The notes under the pieces are model-generated. The model was given only the letters and a program-made list of their open reading frames with translations. It had not been told where the DNA came from and ran no database searches. The position numbers and the translations under genes were made by a program. Positions 45,072 through 54,566 of a DNA stretch of 64,000 nucleotides are shown here, in pieces. The stretch is from Pararhizobium sp. Lineage in GTDB: Bacteria; Pseudomonadota; Alphaproteobacteria; Rhizobiales; Rhizobiaceae. How positions within the stretch are numbered: the first letter of the stretch is position 1; each line of letters opens with the position of its first letter. The stretch spans positions 145,127 through 209,126 of the forward strand of contig JAURWE010000051.1 in the NCBI GenBank assembly GCA_030655075.1, given 5' to 3'.

Positions 45072-46430
45072 ATGAAAACTCTACTTCTGACATCGGCCGC
45101 CCTGTGCCTGCTGATGACCCAGACGGCGCTTGCCGACGACACGGCCTTCCCGGCCAAACTCGCCGCCCATGCCATCCTGCCTGCGAATACGATCATCAAG
45201 GCAGCGGCCGACGCGCCGGAGCACCTCAAGACCTCGGGCAAGTTCACCACCCCAGACCGGAGGCGCGCGGCGGGCCCCGGCACCGTTCCGGGCAAGGACG
45301 GCGTCCGCCTCACCGGGCTTTCGCTGCCGTTCGATGGCCAGCCGATGCAGGGTTTTTCCGGCATCAAGACCATGCCGGATGGTACGTTCTGGAGCCTTTC
45401 CGACAATGGGTTCGGCTCGAAGATCAACTCGTCCGATACGCAGCTGATGCTGCACAACATCAAGATCGACTGGGATGGCGGCAAGGTCGAGGCCCTGAAG
45501 ACGATCTTCCTGTCCGATCCGAACAAGGTCGTGCCCTTCCCGATCGTCACCGAAGCCAGCGAGACGCGCTATCTGACCGGCGCCGATCTCGACGTCGAAT
45601 CGATCCAGCCTGTTGCCGACGGTTTCTGGATCGGCGAGGAATTCGGCCCCTATCTCGTCAAAGCCGACCTCGAAGGCAAAGTCACCGATGTGATCGCGAC
45701 CCTGGTCGATGGCAAGCCGGTACTGTCGCCTGACAATGTGACGCTGACGCTGCCTGCGAACCCGACGCTGAAACTGCCTGTATTCAACATCAAGCGGTCC
45801 GGCGGCTACGAGGGCCTCGCCCTGTCCACGGATGGCGCCAAGCTCTATGGCCTGCTCGAAGGCCCGATCTTCCTCGAGGACGGGTCTGTCGAAAAAGCCG
45901 ATGGCAAGACGGCGCTGCGCATCGTCGAGCTCGATGTGGCGGCCAAGTCCTGGACCGGCCGCAGCTGGCTCTATCCGCTGGCCGATGGCGGCGAGGCGAT
46001 CGGCGATTTCAACATGCTGGACGCGACGACCGCGCTGGTGATTGAACGTGACAACGGCGCCGGTGTGGCATCGAAAGCCTGCGCCGATCCGAAGGACCCG
46101 AAGCCGGACTGCTTTGCTGTCGGCTCGAAGCTGAAGCGCATCTACAAGATCGAGATGACCGACGCCATGGTTGGCAAGGCCGTTCGCAAGATCCGCTATA
46201 TCGACCTCCTGAACATCGCCGACCCTGACAACAAGAAGCGCCAGGGCGGCGGCGACGGCCTTTACGACATGCCGTTCGTCACCATCGAGAATGTCGACCG
46301 CGTCGATGCGACCCACATCATCGTCGGCAATGATAACAACCTGCCCTTCTCGGCCGGCCGCCAGATCGACAAGGTCGACGACAACGAGTTCGTTCTTCTC
46401 GACGTGAGCGAATTCCTCGACGCGAAATAA
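45072..46430 (+). CDS. secreted esterase-like/phytase-like beta-propeller protein
   Basis: 452 residues with an N-terminal signal peptide (TLLLTSAALCLLMTQTALA, cleaved after ALA). The body is the esterase-like activity of phytase family: repeated beta-propeller motifs such as FSGIKTMPDGTFWSLSDNG, GADLDVESIQPVADGFWIGE and YEGLALSTDGAKLYGLLEG, with conserved acidic residues for calcium. It is a periplasmic or secreted protein, possibly a phosphodiesterase. A 90-nt leader holds two adjacent hairpins. The end is followed by a strong inverted repeat. Confidence 0.8.
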   Translation: MKTLLLTSAALCLLMTQTALADDTAFPAKLAAHAILPANTIIKAAADAPEHLKTSGKFTTPDRRRAAGPGTVPGKDGVRLTGLSLPFDGQPMQGFSGIKTMPDGTFWSLSDNGFGSKINSSDTQLMLHNIKIDWDGGKVEALKTIFLSDPNKVVPFPIVTEASETRYLTGADLDVESIQPVADGFWIGEEFGPYLVKADLEGKVTDVIATLVDGKPVLSPDNVTLTLPANPTLKLPVFNIKRSGGYEGLALSTDGAKLYGLLEGPIFLEDGSVEKADGKTALRIVELDVAAKSWTGRSWLYPLADGGEAIGDFNMLDATTALVIERDNGAGVASKACADPKDPKPDCFAVGSKLKRIYKIEMTDAMVGKAVRKIRYIDLLNIADPDNKKRQGGGDGLYDMPFVTIENVDRVDATHIIVGNDNNLPFSAGRQIDKVDDNEFVLLDVSEFLDAK

Positions 46431-46446
46431 GGCCGTCGGAGAGAGA

Positions 46447-46478
46447 CGCACTGCCATTTTCTACAGCATGGCAGTGCG
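46447..46478. terminator. inverted repeat after the phytase-like gene
   Basis: CGCACTGCCAT and ATGGCAGTGCG form an 11-bp perfect stem with a 10-nt loop, 17 nt after the stop codon. No T tract follows on the plus strand, so it may be an mRNA-stabilising hairpin or a weak terminator. Confidence 0.55.
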
Positions 46479-46591
46479 CCTAGATGTGAGCTTTCCATGC
46501 TCGCTGTTTGCCAAAAATTCGCTCGCCGCTTCTTGACTGGCTACCTAGCGTGGTTATCATTTATTTATTCATAATAAAACTCAGGGTTTAA

Positions 46592-46969
46592 ATGCAAAGA
46601 GCTGTTCTTCCCATTCTCTTTATTGTGATCGTCTGCTCCATCACCCTGCCAGCAAAAGAAGTGCAGGCTGTAAAACGGGGTTTTACCGTTGTTGGCTGCA
46701 CCAAAGATCTCGTCGCCGTGCGCGCATTTGTCAAAAATGTGGAACCCCGAGACTTCGCGGCGATAAAACGGGGTTTCGTCGCAACGGCGGCCCGCTATTC
46801 GAAATCAACAGTGCAGCAAATCATTCGGGGCCAAATGAGCATGGCGGCACAGGACAGGATTTTTGCCCAATGGGTCGCAGCTTCCGGCGGAAAAATGAAA
46901 CTTGAAAATTGGTCGGGAAAACTCCAGCTCAATAGCAAAGAGAGTTTCAACAAGCTTCAGTGCCGGTGA
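46592..46969 (+). CDS. small secreted basic protein, unknown
   Basis: 125 residues with a signal peptide (VLPILFIVIVCSITLPA) and a basic mature part of about 100 residues holding two cysteines (GCTKDL and LQCR at the end), which may be disulfide-linked. Base composition of the gene and its upstream stretch is clearly less GC-rich than the neighbours, suggesting recent acquisition. No family recognised. Confidence 0.6.
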   Translation: MQRAVLPILFIVIVCSITLPAKEVQAVKRGFTVVGCTKDLVAVRAFVKNVEPRDFAAIKRGFVATAARYSKSTVQQIIRGQMSMAAQDRIFAQWVAASGGKMKLENWSGKLQLNSKESFNKLQCR

Positions 46970-47002
46970 ACCGGCGCGACGCCTGCCGCAAAATTTAAAA
47001 CC

Positions 47003-48526
47003 TCACGATGTAAACCGAAAAGCGATCCTCTTGCCGGTCAGCTTCACCAGCTGCTGCAGGCGGCCGTCGAGGCGTTCGCCGGCGAATTCCGAATAGGCGG
47101 CCGGGACGATGAATTCGAGGTCGAGATCGGGCGATGGCGAGCGGCGGATCGTCAGGTGCCTGACCAGCCCCGGCATGGAGGCTGAAAACAGGTAGACGAC
47201 GCGCAGAAGGCCACCAAGCAGCTTGGCAAGGTCGAGCAGGCGCGGCGTGGCGATCGCCGCCAGCGCATGCGTGGCGCCTGCGTCACTGACGCCTTCGAAC
47301 CGATAGTAGTTGGCCAGCGCAATATAGGCGCGGCCGGGATGGGTGATGCCGGTAAAGGTGCCGTGGGCGATGATGTTGAGCGCCTGCGGCCCGCGATAGT
47401 CCGGGTGGGCGCGCCAGCTGATATCGGCGAGCAGGCAGGCCGCCTGCCGGTAGCGGCTTTCTTCCTCGGTTTCGTGCACGCCGAACAGCGGCATCATCTT
47501 GCCGCTCCAGTCGGCCAGCTCGCGGGCATGTTCGGGTGAACGCGCCCGCAGGATTGCCAGTTCACCGGCGGCCGACAGCAGCGGATCGCGCTTGCGCTCG
47601 CCTTCCGACAGCAGCGAGAACAGGTAGCCTTCACGCACGCCGAGCGCCGAGAACGACACGCGGCGCGGTCTCATGATGCCGATGGCCTCCTTCAGCGCCA
47701 GCGCGCCGAAGGGCAAGAGATTGCGGCGGCTCTTGGAGATCGACGCATAGGCCGGCACCTTGGAATCCTTGGATTCCACCACCTGCTCTAGGAAGGACAT
47801 GGCCTCGTCGAAGCTGATTTCGTAGTCCTGCATCATGTGCAGCGGATAGTTGCGCATTTCCATGTGCAGCTTGGCGATCGAGCGCCAGGTGCCGCCCACG
47901 GCATAGAAGGTGCGGCCAGACGCGTTCCTGAGAACGGCGGCATCCTTCATGAAATGGCTGACATAGGCGCGCGCCTTGGTGACCGAGCCGCCACAATGTT
48001 CCGACAGGCGGATGCCGCCGAGCGGCAGGGTGATGCCCTTGCCGATCACGGTCTTCTTCACATCGACCAGTTCCAGCGAGCCGCCCCCGAGATCGCCGAC
48101 GACGCCGTCGGGATCGTGGTAACCGCTGATGATGCCCATGGCGGAGAAATGCGCTTCTTCCTCGCCCGAGAGCACACGGACCTTCTTGTCGAGAATGATT
48201 TCAGCCTTGTGGATGAAGTCCGGCCCGTTCGAGGCGTCACGCGCCGCCGCGGTTGCCAGCACGAACATGGTGGAGGCGCGGGCCTGGACCGAGAGCGCCT
48301 TGAACCGGTGCAGCGCCTTCAGCGCTCGCTCGACGCTTTCCTCATCCATGCGGCCGGTGGCATCGATGCCCTTGCCGAGGCCGCACATGACCTTTTCGTT
48401 GAACAGAACCGCTGGCGAGCGGCTCAGTCCTTCATAAATCACGAGGCGAATGGAGTTTGACCCGATATCCACGACAGACACAGGGGCAATTCCAGGCAAA
48501 CGCCCCTGGGCTTCTGATTCAACCAT
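47003..48526 (-). CDS. ppx: exopolyphosphatase / Ppx-GppA phosphatase
   Basis: 507 residues, actin-like ATPase fold. The phosphate-binding motifs are VVDIGSNSIRLVIYEG (phosphate 1) and VGDLGGGSLELVDV (phosphate 2); a C-terminal HD-like helical domain has ACLLADISWRAHPDYRG. It releases phosphate from polyphosphate and may hydrolyse pppGpp. It starts 11 nt after the ppk stop, so the two form an opposing kinase/phosphatase operon. ppk first, ppx second is the standard order. Confidence 0.93.
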   Translation of the reverse strand: MVESEAQGRLPGIAPVSVVDIGSNSIRLVIYEGLSRSPAVLFNEKVMCGLGKGIDATGRMDEESVERALKALHRFKALSVQARASTMFVLATAAARDASNGPDFIHKAEIILDKKVRVLSGEEEAHFSAMGIISGYHDPDGVVGDLGGGSLELVDVKKTVIGKGITLPLGGIRLSEHCGGSVTKARAYVSHFMKDAAVLRNASGRTFYAVGGTWRSIAKLHMEMRNYPLHMMQDYEISFDEAMSFLEQVVESKDSKVPAYASISKSRRNLLPFGALALKEAIGIMRPRRVSFSALGVREGYLFSLLSEGERKRDPLLSAAGELAILRARSPEHARELADWSGKMMPLFGVHETEEESRYRQAACLLADISWRAHPDYRGPQALNIIAHGTFTGITHPGRAYIALANYYRFEGVSDAGATHALAAIATPRLLDLAKLLGGLLRVVYLFSASMPGLVRHLTIRRSPSPDLDLEFIVPAAYSEFAGERLDGRLQQLVKLTGKRIAFRFTS

Positions 48527-48536
48527 GCAAGTCCAG

Positions 48537-50732
48537 TTATTTCTTCCTTCCGGATGTCCATCCGGCGATCAACTTCGGTGTGCTGGACTTCAGGGCCTCG
48601 CCCCGGCCGGACAGGCTGGGGTTGGTCATGAAATAGTGCTGTGCATTGAACGGTTCTTCACCCTTGTCCGGCGACATGCGGCGCGATGTGCCGTCGGAAA
48701 GAATTTCGTAGCTCTGCTGGTTGTCGATGAGATTTCCCAGCATGATCTGCGTCAGAACCTGTTCATGCACAGTCCGGTTTGTCAGAGGCACAAGTGTCTC
48801 CACACGCCGGTCCAGATTGCGCGGCATCATATCCGCCGAGCCGATATAAACAAGCGCATTTTCCGACGGCAGGCCGTGGCCATTGCCGAAACAGAAGATT
48901 CTGGAGTGCTCCAGGAAGCGTCCAACGATTGATTTTACACGGATATTTTCCGACAGGCCCGGAACCTGTGGACGAAGGCAGCAAATGCCGCGAATGACAA
49001 GGTCGATCTCGACGCCGGCCCGGCTGGCGGCATAGAGCGCGTCGATGATTTCGGGATCGACCAGCGCATTCATCTTCATCCAGATCGTCGCCGGCGCGCC
49101 GTTCTTCGCGTGAGCGATCTCCTCGTTGATGTGCTGGAGAATGCGCGGGCGCAGCGTGTGCGGCGAGATCGCCAGCTTCATGCCGACCCCGGGCTCGCCG
49201 TAACCGGTGATGAAATTGAAGATATTGGCCATGTCGTGGGCGATGTGCGGATTGCAGGTGAAGAAGGACAGGTCGGTGTAGATCTTCGCCGTGATCGGGT
49301 GATAGTTGCCGGTGCCTAGGTGGCAATAGGTCCGAAGCTTGCCATCCTCACGGCGCACCACCATCGACATTTTCGAGTGGGTCTTGAGCTCGATGAAGCC
49401 GAAGACGACCTGCACGCCGGCGCGCTCCAGGTCGCGGGCCCAGCGGATGTTGGCCTCTTCGTCGAAACGGGCCTTGAGCTCGACCAGCGCAGTGACCGAC
49501 TTGCCCGATTCGGCCGCATCGATCAGCGCTCGCACGATCGGGCTGTCGTTGGAGGTGCGATAGAGCGTCTGCTTGATGGCCAGCACTTCCGGGTCTCGGG
49601 CCGCCTGCAGCAGGAACTGGACGACGACATCGAAGGATTCGTAGGGGTGGTGGACGACCATGTCCTTTTCGCGGATGGCGGCGAAGCAGTCACCGGCATG
49701 ATCGCGGACACGCTCGGGAAAGCGGGCGTTGTAGGCGGCGAAACGCAGGTCGTCGCGCGGCGCCTTGGTGATTTCCGACAGCGTGTTCAGCGCCAGAAGG
49801 CCCGGCAGCACCGCAACGCGGTTTTCCGGCACGTTCAGCTCGCCGACCACGAACTGGCGCAGTTCCACCGGCATTTCCGAATCGACCTCGATGCGGATCA
49901 CCGAGCCGCGGCGGCGGCGTTTCAGCGCGGTCTCGAACAGGCGGACCAGATCTTCGGCCTCTTCCTCGACCTCGATATCGCTGTCACGGATGATGCGAAA
50001 GGTGCCGAAACCTTCGACCTTATAACCGGGAAAGAGCCGGTCGATGAACAGGCTGACGGCGTCTTCGAGCGTGATATACCGGATGATCGACTTGGCGTCG
50101 GGCAGACGGATGAAGCGGTCGAGCGCGACAGGCAGGCGCAACAGCGCCGTCATCGGCTCCTTGCCGTTGAGGCTGGCGAGCTGCAGGCCGATCGAGAAGC
50201 CGAGATTGGGAATGAACGGGAACGGGTGGGCCGGGTCGATCGACAGCGGCGTCAGCACCGGGAAGATCGCCTGGTCGAACTCATGGGCGAGCCAGGTCTT
50301 GTCCTGCGCCGACAGGGCGACCGGGCGGACGATGACGATGTCTTCCTTGGCCAGATACTGCTGCAGCACGGCCAGCGAGGCCTGCTGTTCCATCTGCAGG
50401 TTGTCGATTTCCTTCAGGATGTCTTCCAGCTGCTCGGCGGGGTTCTTGCCGTCGGGGCTGCGCACCGAAACGCCGAGGCGCACCTGGCCTTCGAGACCGG
50501 CGACACGGACCATGAAGAACTCGTCGAGATTGGCGGCCGAGATCGACAGGAAGCGGACCCGCTCGAGCAGCGGATGCGCCGTGTTCAGCGTTTCCTCGAG
50601 AACGCGGCGGTTGAACTGCAGCCAGGAAAACTCACGGTTGATGAAACGATCCGGACTGTCGAGAAGATGCGCACCCGGATCGACATCGCCATGCGTAACC
50701 ATCTCGGGAGCCTTCGTATCCATGTCATTCAT
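48537..50732 (-). CDS. ppk: polyphosphate kinase 1
   Basis: 731 residues with the PPK1 order of domains: the N-terminal helical domain with FINREFSWLQFNRRVLEET, the head, and two phospholipase-D-like catalytic domains. The autophosphorylated histidine lies in KTHSKMSMVVRRE. It makes polyphosphate from ATP reversibly. The start at 50732 (MNDMDTKAPEM) is preferred to the far-upstream 50801; ATG 50723 is another option. It lies about 65 nt after the hda stop on the same strand. Confidence 0.94.
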   Translation of the reverse strand: MNDMDTKAPEMVTHGDVDPGAHLLDSPDRFINREFSWLQFNRRVLEETLNTAHPLLERVRFLSISAANLDEFFMVRVAGLEGQVRLGVSVRSPDGKNPAEQLEDILKEIDNLQMEQQASLAVLQQYLAKEDIVIVRPVALSAQDKTWLAHEFDQAIFPVLTPLSIDPAHPFPFIPNLGFSIGLQLASLNGKEPMTALLRLPVALDRFIRLPDAKSIIRYITLEDAVSLFIDRLFPGYKVEGFGTFRIIRDSDIEVEEEAEDLVRLFETALKRRRRGSVIRIEVDSEMPVELRQFVVGELNVPENRVAVLPGLLALNTLSEITKAPRDDLRFAAYNARFPERVRDHAGDCFAAIREKDMVVHHPYESFDVVVQFLLQAARDPEVLAIKQTLYRTSNDSPIVRALIDAAESGKSVTALVELKARFDEEANIRWARDLERAGVQVVFGFIELKTHSKMSMVVRREDGKLRTYCHLGTGNYHPITAKIYTDLSFFTCNPHIAHDMANIFNFITGYGEPGVGMKLAISPHTLRPRILQHINEEIAHAKNGAPATIWMKMNALVDPEIIDALYAASRAGVEIDLVIRGICCLRPQVPGLSENIRVKSIVGRFLEHSRIFCFGNGHGLPSENALVYIGSADMMPRNLDRRVETLVPLTNRTVHEQVLTQIMLGNLIDNQQSYEILSDGTSRRMSPDKGEEPFNAQHYFMTNPSLSGRGEALKSSTPKLIAGWTSGRKK

Positions 50733-50797
50733 CCGTTCTTGAGGGCGGAATCCGCCGCCCCGGCAGGTAGCCCAGTTTGATGACAGTTCTGTGACAG

Positions 50798-51508
50798 TCA
50801 ATCGGGGGCAGGATTATTGCCGAACTCGCTCAACACCTGCGATGCCAGGGCCCGGTTGATGCGGGTGCCGCGCGACAGGGCCAGACGGTCGAGACGATCG
50901 ACCACGGTCTGGGCGGCGTCCAGCGAGCGCTCCATGCGGGCGACAATATAGGCAACGAGTTTTTCATCGATGGACAGCTGCCGGTCGGAAAACAGCTTGA
51001 CCAGAACCTGCGCCAGAAGTGCGTCATCCGGCTCGCCGATCTCGACGACGGTGGCCGCCTTCAGGCGGGAGCGCAGATCGGCGAGTTCGACCGGCCAGGA
51101 CATCGGCCAGAGGCGCGAGGTCATCAAAAGCGCCGTGCCGTTTTCGCGCACGCTGTTGATGACATGGAACAGCGCCGTGTCGTCGAAACCCTGCCGGTCG
51201 GCATCCTCGAACAGCACGGGACCGGCAGCGGCCAGCGAGGCGGCGTCGGATCCCGCCAGCGGATGGATATCGCGGGCGCCGCTGCGGTGGCGCCAGATGC
51301 TGGCGATGTGGGATTTTCCCGAACCGACGGGACCGGCCAGGATCACCACAGGCGACGGCCACTGCGGCCAGGTGTCGATGATCGACACCGCCGCCGTCAG
51401 CGGATCGGAGACGAGCAGGTCGTCGCGGCCCGTTGCCGGATCGTGTCCGAAGGCGAGCGGCAGCTGCACGGCGCCACGGCGGCTGCCGGAATCATTGTTC
51501 TGGACCAT
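50798..51508 (-). CDS. hda: DnaA regulatory inactivator Hda-like protein
   Basis: 236 residues, AAA+ domain of the DnaA family without a DNA-binding domain IV. Walker A is GPVGSGKSHIA and the Walker B-like region is PVLFEDADRQGF, with TSRLWPMSWPVELADLRSRL as sensor 1/arginine-finger region. It would assist regulatory inactivation of DnaA after initiation (called HdaA in Caulobacter). The N-terminus has QLPLAF, the clamp-binding hexapeptide that tethers Hda to the beta sliding clamp. It lies between the AI-2E permease gene and ppk. Confidence 0.9.
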   Translation of the reverse strand: MVQNNDSGSRRGAVQLPLAFGHDPATGRDDLLVSDPLTAAVSIIDTWPQWPSPVVILAGPVGSGKSHIASIWRHRSGARDIHPLAGSDAASLAAAGPVLFEDADRQGFDDTALFHVINSVRENGTALLMTSRLWPMSWPVELADLRSRLKAATVVEIGEPDDALLAQVLVKLFSDRQLSIDEKLVAYIVARMERSLDAAQTVVDRLDRLALSRGTRINRALASQVLSEFGNNPAPD

Positions 51509-51513
51509 ACGCG

Positions 51514-52740
51514 TTACTCGGAAATGCCGGCCTTCTTCTTACCCGTGACGGACTTCACGGCGACGGGCTTTTTCACCGTCACCGTCAGCTCCGCCACGGG
51601 CTGCTCATCGGCCAGCCTTTTGCGTCCATGATAGAGGTCGCTGTCAAGATACTGCCGGATGCCGAAACGGACAAGCACGCCGACCGCAGCCGCAGCGGGA
51701 ACGGCAATCAGGAGGCCAACGAAGCCGAACAGCACGCCGAAGGCAAACAGTGCGAACATCAGCCAGACCGGATGCAGGCCGACCCGCGAACCCACCAGCT
51801 TCGGCTGAAGAATGTTGCCTTCCAGAAACTGGCCGGCAAAGAAGATGACCGCGACGATGATGATCTGGACATAATCGGGCCAGAACTGCACCAGCGCCAC
51901 GCCGACGGCGAGAATCAGCCCGACCATCGAGCCGACATAGGGAATGAACGAGATGAGGCCGGCAAACAGGCCGATCAGCAGGCCGAAATTCAGCCCGGCG
52001 AGCGACAGGCCGACGCCGTAGAAAACGCCGAGAATGAGGCAAAGCGAGCCCTGCCCGCGCACGAAACCGGCGATCGCCGTGTCGATCTCGCGGGCGATCT
52101 GGCGCACGTCGCCGACATGGTTGCGCGGCACCCAGCCATCGACCTTCTCGACCATGTGGTCCCAGTCGAGCAGCAGGTAGAAGGCGACGACCGGCGTGAC
52201 GACGAAGAGTGCAGCAATGTCGATCAGCGCCAGGCCGGAATTCCATAGCTGCTGGAACAGGGTGCCGACGAAGCCCGCACCTTCGGCGAAGATCGTCGAG
52301 GAGCTTTCCTTGATCGCATCCATCTGGCTGGTGATCCAGCCGGGCAGCACGAAGGTCTTGGCGTTCTCGATCAGGCCCTGAAGCTGCTTGATATAGCCGG
52401 GCACACGCTCGGCAAATTCGACCGCCTGCGTTACCAGCACCGGAATGATGATCATCAGCGCCAGCACGAAGACGATGACGAAACCGGCAAGGATCAGGCT
52501 TGTCGCCATCATCCGGCTAAGGCCGAGCCGCTCCAGCCTGTCGGCCACCGGATCGAGGAAATAGGCGAGCGCCATGCCGGCAATGAACGGCAGCAGGATG
52601 GTGCTGAAGACCATCAGGAAGATGCTGAGGACGAGCAGGAACAGCGCCCAGAAGATCAGCTGCTGGCGGAGCTCGGACCGGTCGGTCGGGGTGATCATGG
52701 TCTTGGTCCTGACTGCGTGTTTTGGCTTGTTGCCGGGCAT
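51514..52740 (-). CDS. AI-2E family (PerM/DUF20) membrane permease
   Basis: About 408 residues and eight helices, with the family signature region GLLIGLFAGLISFIPYVGSM and the preceding amphipathic part IAGFVRGQGSLCLILGVFYG. Members include autoinducer-2 exporters and Na+/H+ antiporters, so function stays open. ATG 52740 is used; ATG 52698 with AGGA at a good distance is a reasonable alternative. It follows the phosphatidyltransferase gene after 20 nt and precedes hda by 6 nt, indicating an operon of four. Confidence 0.82.
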   Translation of the reverse strand: MPGNKPKHAVRTKTMITPTDRSELRQQLIFWALFLLVLSIFLMVFSTILLPFIAGMALAYFLDPVADRLERLGLSRMMATSLILAGFVIVFVLALMIIIPVLVTQAVEFAERVPGYIKQLQGLIENAKTFVLPGWITSQMDAIKESSSTIFAEGAGFVGTLFQQLWNSGLALIDIAALFVVTPVVAFYLLLDWDHMVEKVDGWVPRNHVGDVRQIAREIDTAIAGFVRGQGSLCLILGVFYGVGLSLAGLNFGLLIGLFAGLISFIPYVGSMVGLILAVGVALVQFWPDYVQIIIVAVIFFAGQFLEGNILQPKLVGSRVGLHPVWLMFALFAFGVLFGFVGLLIAVPAAAAVGVLVRFGIRQYLDSDLYHGRKRLADEQPVAELTVTVKKPVAVKSVTGKKKAGISE

Positions 52741-52759
52741 GTCTGTCGCCAACCTGAGG

Positions 52760-53305
52760 TTACGGGAGCTCGGGCGATCCGGCCATATGGCGGATCCAGA
52801 CCATGAAATAGGCCGCGCCGGAGAGTACGGTCAAGCCTGCCGCAGCCAGGATCATGATAAAACGCAAGGCCCCGACCTCGACGGAAAAGGCGAGCTCCGC
52901 CAGAACCAGCACCACCAGCGCGATCTGGACGGCAGTGTTGGCCTTGGAGACGAAGATCGGCGCGACCTTCACCGGCCTGCCCACCAGGCTGGAAACCGCA
53001 ACGGCAGCAAGGACCAGGACGTCGCGGGAAACCACGAGCACGAGCAGCCAGACCGGCAGGTGGCCGATGAGAAAGAGCATGATGAAGACGCTGACGATCA
53101 ACAGCTTGTCGGCCACCGGATCGAGTTTCGCGCCCAGTTCGGACTGCTGGTCGAAAGAACGGGCGATGATGCCGTCGACCGCATCGGACAGGCCGGCGAG
53201 CAGGAAGAGCACGAAGGCCAGCAGCATGGCGCCCTCGGCCATCGCATAGAGGATGACAGGCACGGCCAGAAAACGGCCGATGGTGATGAGATTGGGAATG
53301 GTCAT
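52760..53305 (-). CDS. CDP-alcohol phosphatidyltransferase (PgsA-like)
   Basis: 181 residues, six helices, with the invariant motif DG-x2-AR-x8-G-x3-D-x3-D clearly present in DAVDGIIARSFD followed by GAKLDPVADK. It transfers a phosphatidyl group from CDP-diacylglycerol to an alcohol such as glycerol phosphate. Rhizobia carry several paralogues (PgsA, cardiolipin and phosphatidylcholine enzymes); this one, beginning MTIPNLITIGRFLAVPVILY, is the PgsA/Cls-I type found next to purM. A start at 53323 is possible. Confidence 0.85.
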   Translation of the reverse strand: MTIPNLITIGRFLAVPVILYAMAEGAMLLAFVLFLLAGLSDAVDGIIARSFDQQSELGAKLDPVADKLLIVSVFIMLFLIGHLPVWLLVLVVSRDVLVLAAVAVSSLVGRPVKVAPIFVSKANTAVQIALVVLVLAELAFSVEVGALRFIMILAAAGLTVLSGAAYFMVWIRHMAGSPELP

Positions 53306-53492
53306 GTGCGCCCGCAGTGTCATAGGCGACCATGTGGCGTGAGAGATGGAATTTTTAAAGGTGGATTTTGCCGGACCGGCAAACATCGGGCAAAACGGTG
53401 AAAAAACCCCGCCGATCAAGGCATCGCGCTTGCACTCGCGGCATCATCATGCGAAGGCGACGCCAAACAGCGCCAGCGCTTGGAGAGTGAGC

Positions 53493-54566
53493 ATGAGCCA
53501 GTCGGGAAAGAACGGTCTGACCTATAGCGACGCCGGTGTGGACATCGACGCCGGCAACCTGATGGTCGAAAAGATCAAGCCGCACGTGCGCTCGACCCGC
53601 CGTCCCGGCGCTGACGGGGAGATCGGCGGCTTCGGCGGCCTGTTCGACCTCAAGGCTGCAGGTTTTACCGATCCGGTCCTGGTGGCCGCCAATGACGGCG
53701 TCGGCACCAAGCTGAAGATCGCCATCGACGCCAACAAGCACGACACGGTCGGCATCGATCTTGTCGCCATGTGCGTCAACGATCTCGTGGTGCAAGGCGC
53801 CGAACCGCTGTTCTTCCTCGACTATTTTGCCACCGGCAAGCTCGACCCGGATCAGGGCGCGGCGATCGTCGGCGGCATTGCGGCCGGTTGCCGCGAGGCG
53901 GGCTGTGCGCTCATCGGCGGCGAAACGGCAGAAATGCCCGGCATGTATGCGGGCGGCGATTATGACCTCGCCGGTTTTGCCGTGGGTGCCGCCGAACGCG
54001 GAAAACTACTTCCTGCGGGCGACATCGGCGAAGGCGACGTCATTCTCGGTCTCGCCTCCTCCGGCGTGCATTCGAACGGCTATTCGCTGGTGCGCAAGAT
54101 CGTCGGCCTTTCGGGTCTCGCCTGGGATGCCCCTGCCCCGTTCGCCAAGGGTGAGACACTGGCCGAAGCGCTGATGACGCCGACGCGCATCTATGTGAAG
54201 CCGCTCCTGAAAGTCATCCGCGACACCGGCGCGATCAAGGCGCTGGCTCACATCACCGGCGGCGGCTTTCCGGAAAACATTCCGCGCGTGCTGCCGAAAC
54301 ATCTGGCGGCCGAAATCGACCTGTCCTCCATTCAGGCACCCGCCGTGTTCTCCTGGCTCGCCAGCACCGGTGGCGTGGCGGCAAACGAGATGCTGCGCAC
54401 CTTCAACTGCGGCGTCGGCATGATCGCCGTCGTTGCAGCCGAGGATGCGGCAAAGGTCACCGCCGCGCTTGAAGCCGAAGGCGAAACCGTCTTCCCGCTC
54501 GGCCGCATGGTCGCCCGCGACGAGGGTGCTGCCGGCACGATCTATCAGGGCACGCTCGCCCTATGA
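53493..54566 (+). CDS. purM: phosphoribosylformylglycinamidine cyclo-ligase (AIR synthetase)
   Basis: 357 residues with GLTYSDAGVDIDAGN, the ATP-binding DGVGTKLKIA region, LIGGETAEMPGMY, and HITGGGFPENIPRVLP. It performs the fifth step of purine synthesis. GGAGAG 7 nt before ATG 53493 fixes the start; the open frame upstream to 53346 overlaps the divergent phosphatidyltransferase promoter region. It overlaps purN by 4 nt. Confidence 0.96.
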   Translation: MSQSGKNGLTYSDAGVDIDAGNLMVEKIKPHVRSTRRPGADGEIGGFGGLFDLKAAGFTDPVLVAANDGVGTKLKIAIDANKHDTVGIDLVAMCVNDLVVQGAEPLFFLDYFATGKLDPDQGAAIVGGIAAGCREAGCALIGGETAEMPGMYAGGDYDLAGFAVGAAERGKLLPAGDIGEGDVILGLASSGVHSNGYSLVRKIVGLSGLAWDAPAPFAKGETLAEALMTPTRIYVKPLLKVIRDTGAIKALAHITGGGFPENIPRVLPKHLAAEIDLSSIQAPAVFSWLASTGGVAANEMLRTFNCGVGMIAVVAAEDAAKVTAALEAEGETVFPLGRMVARDEGAAGTIYQGTLAL

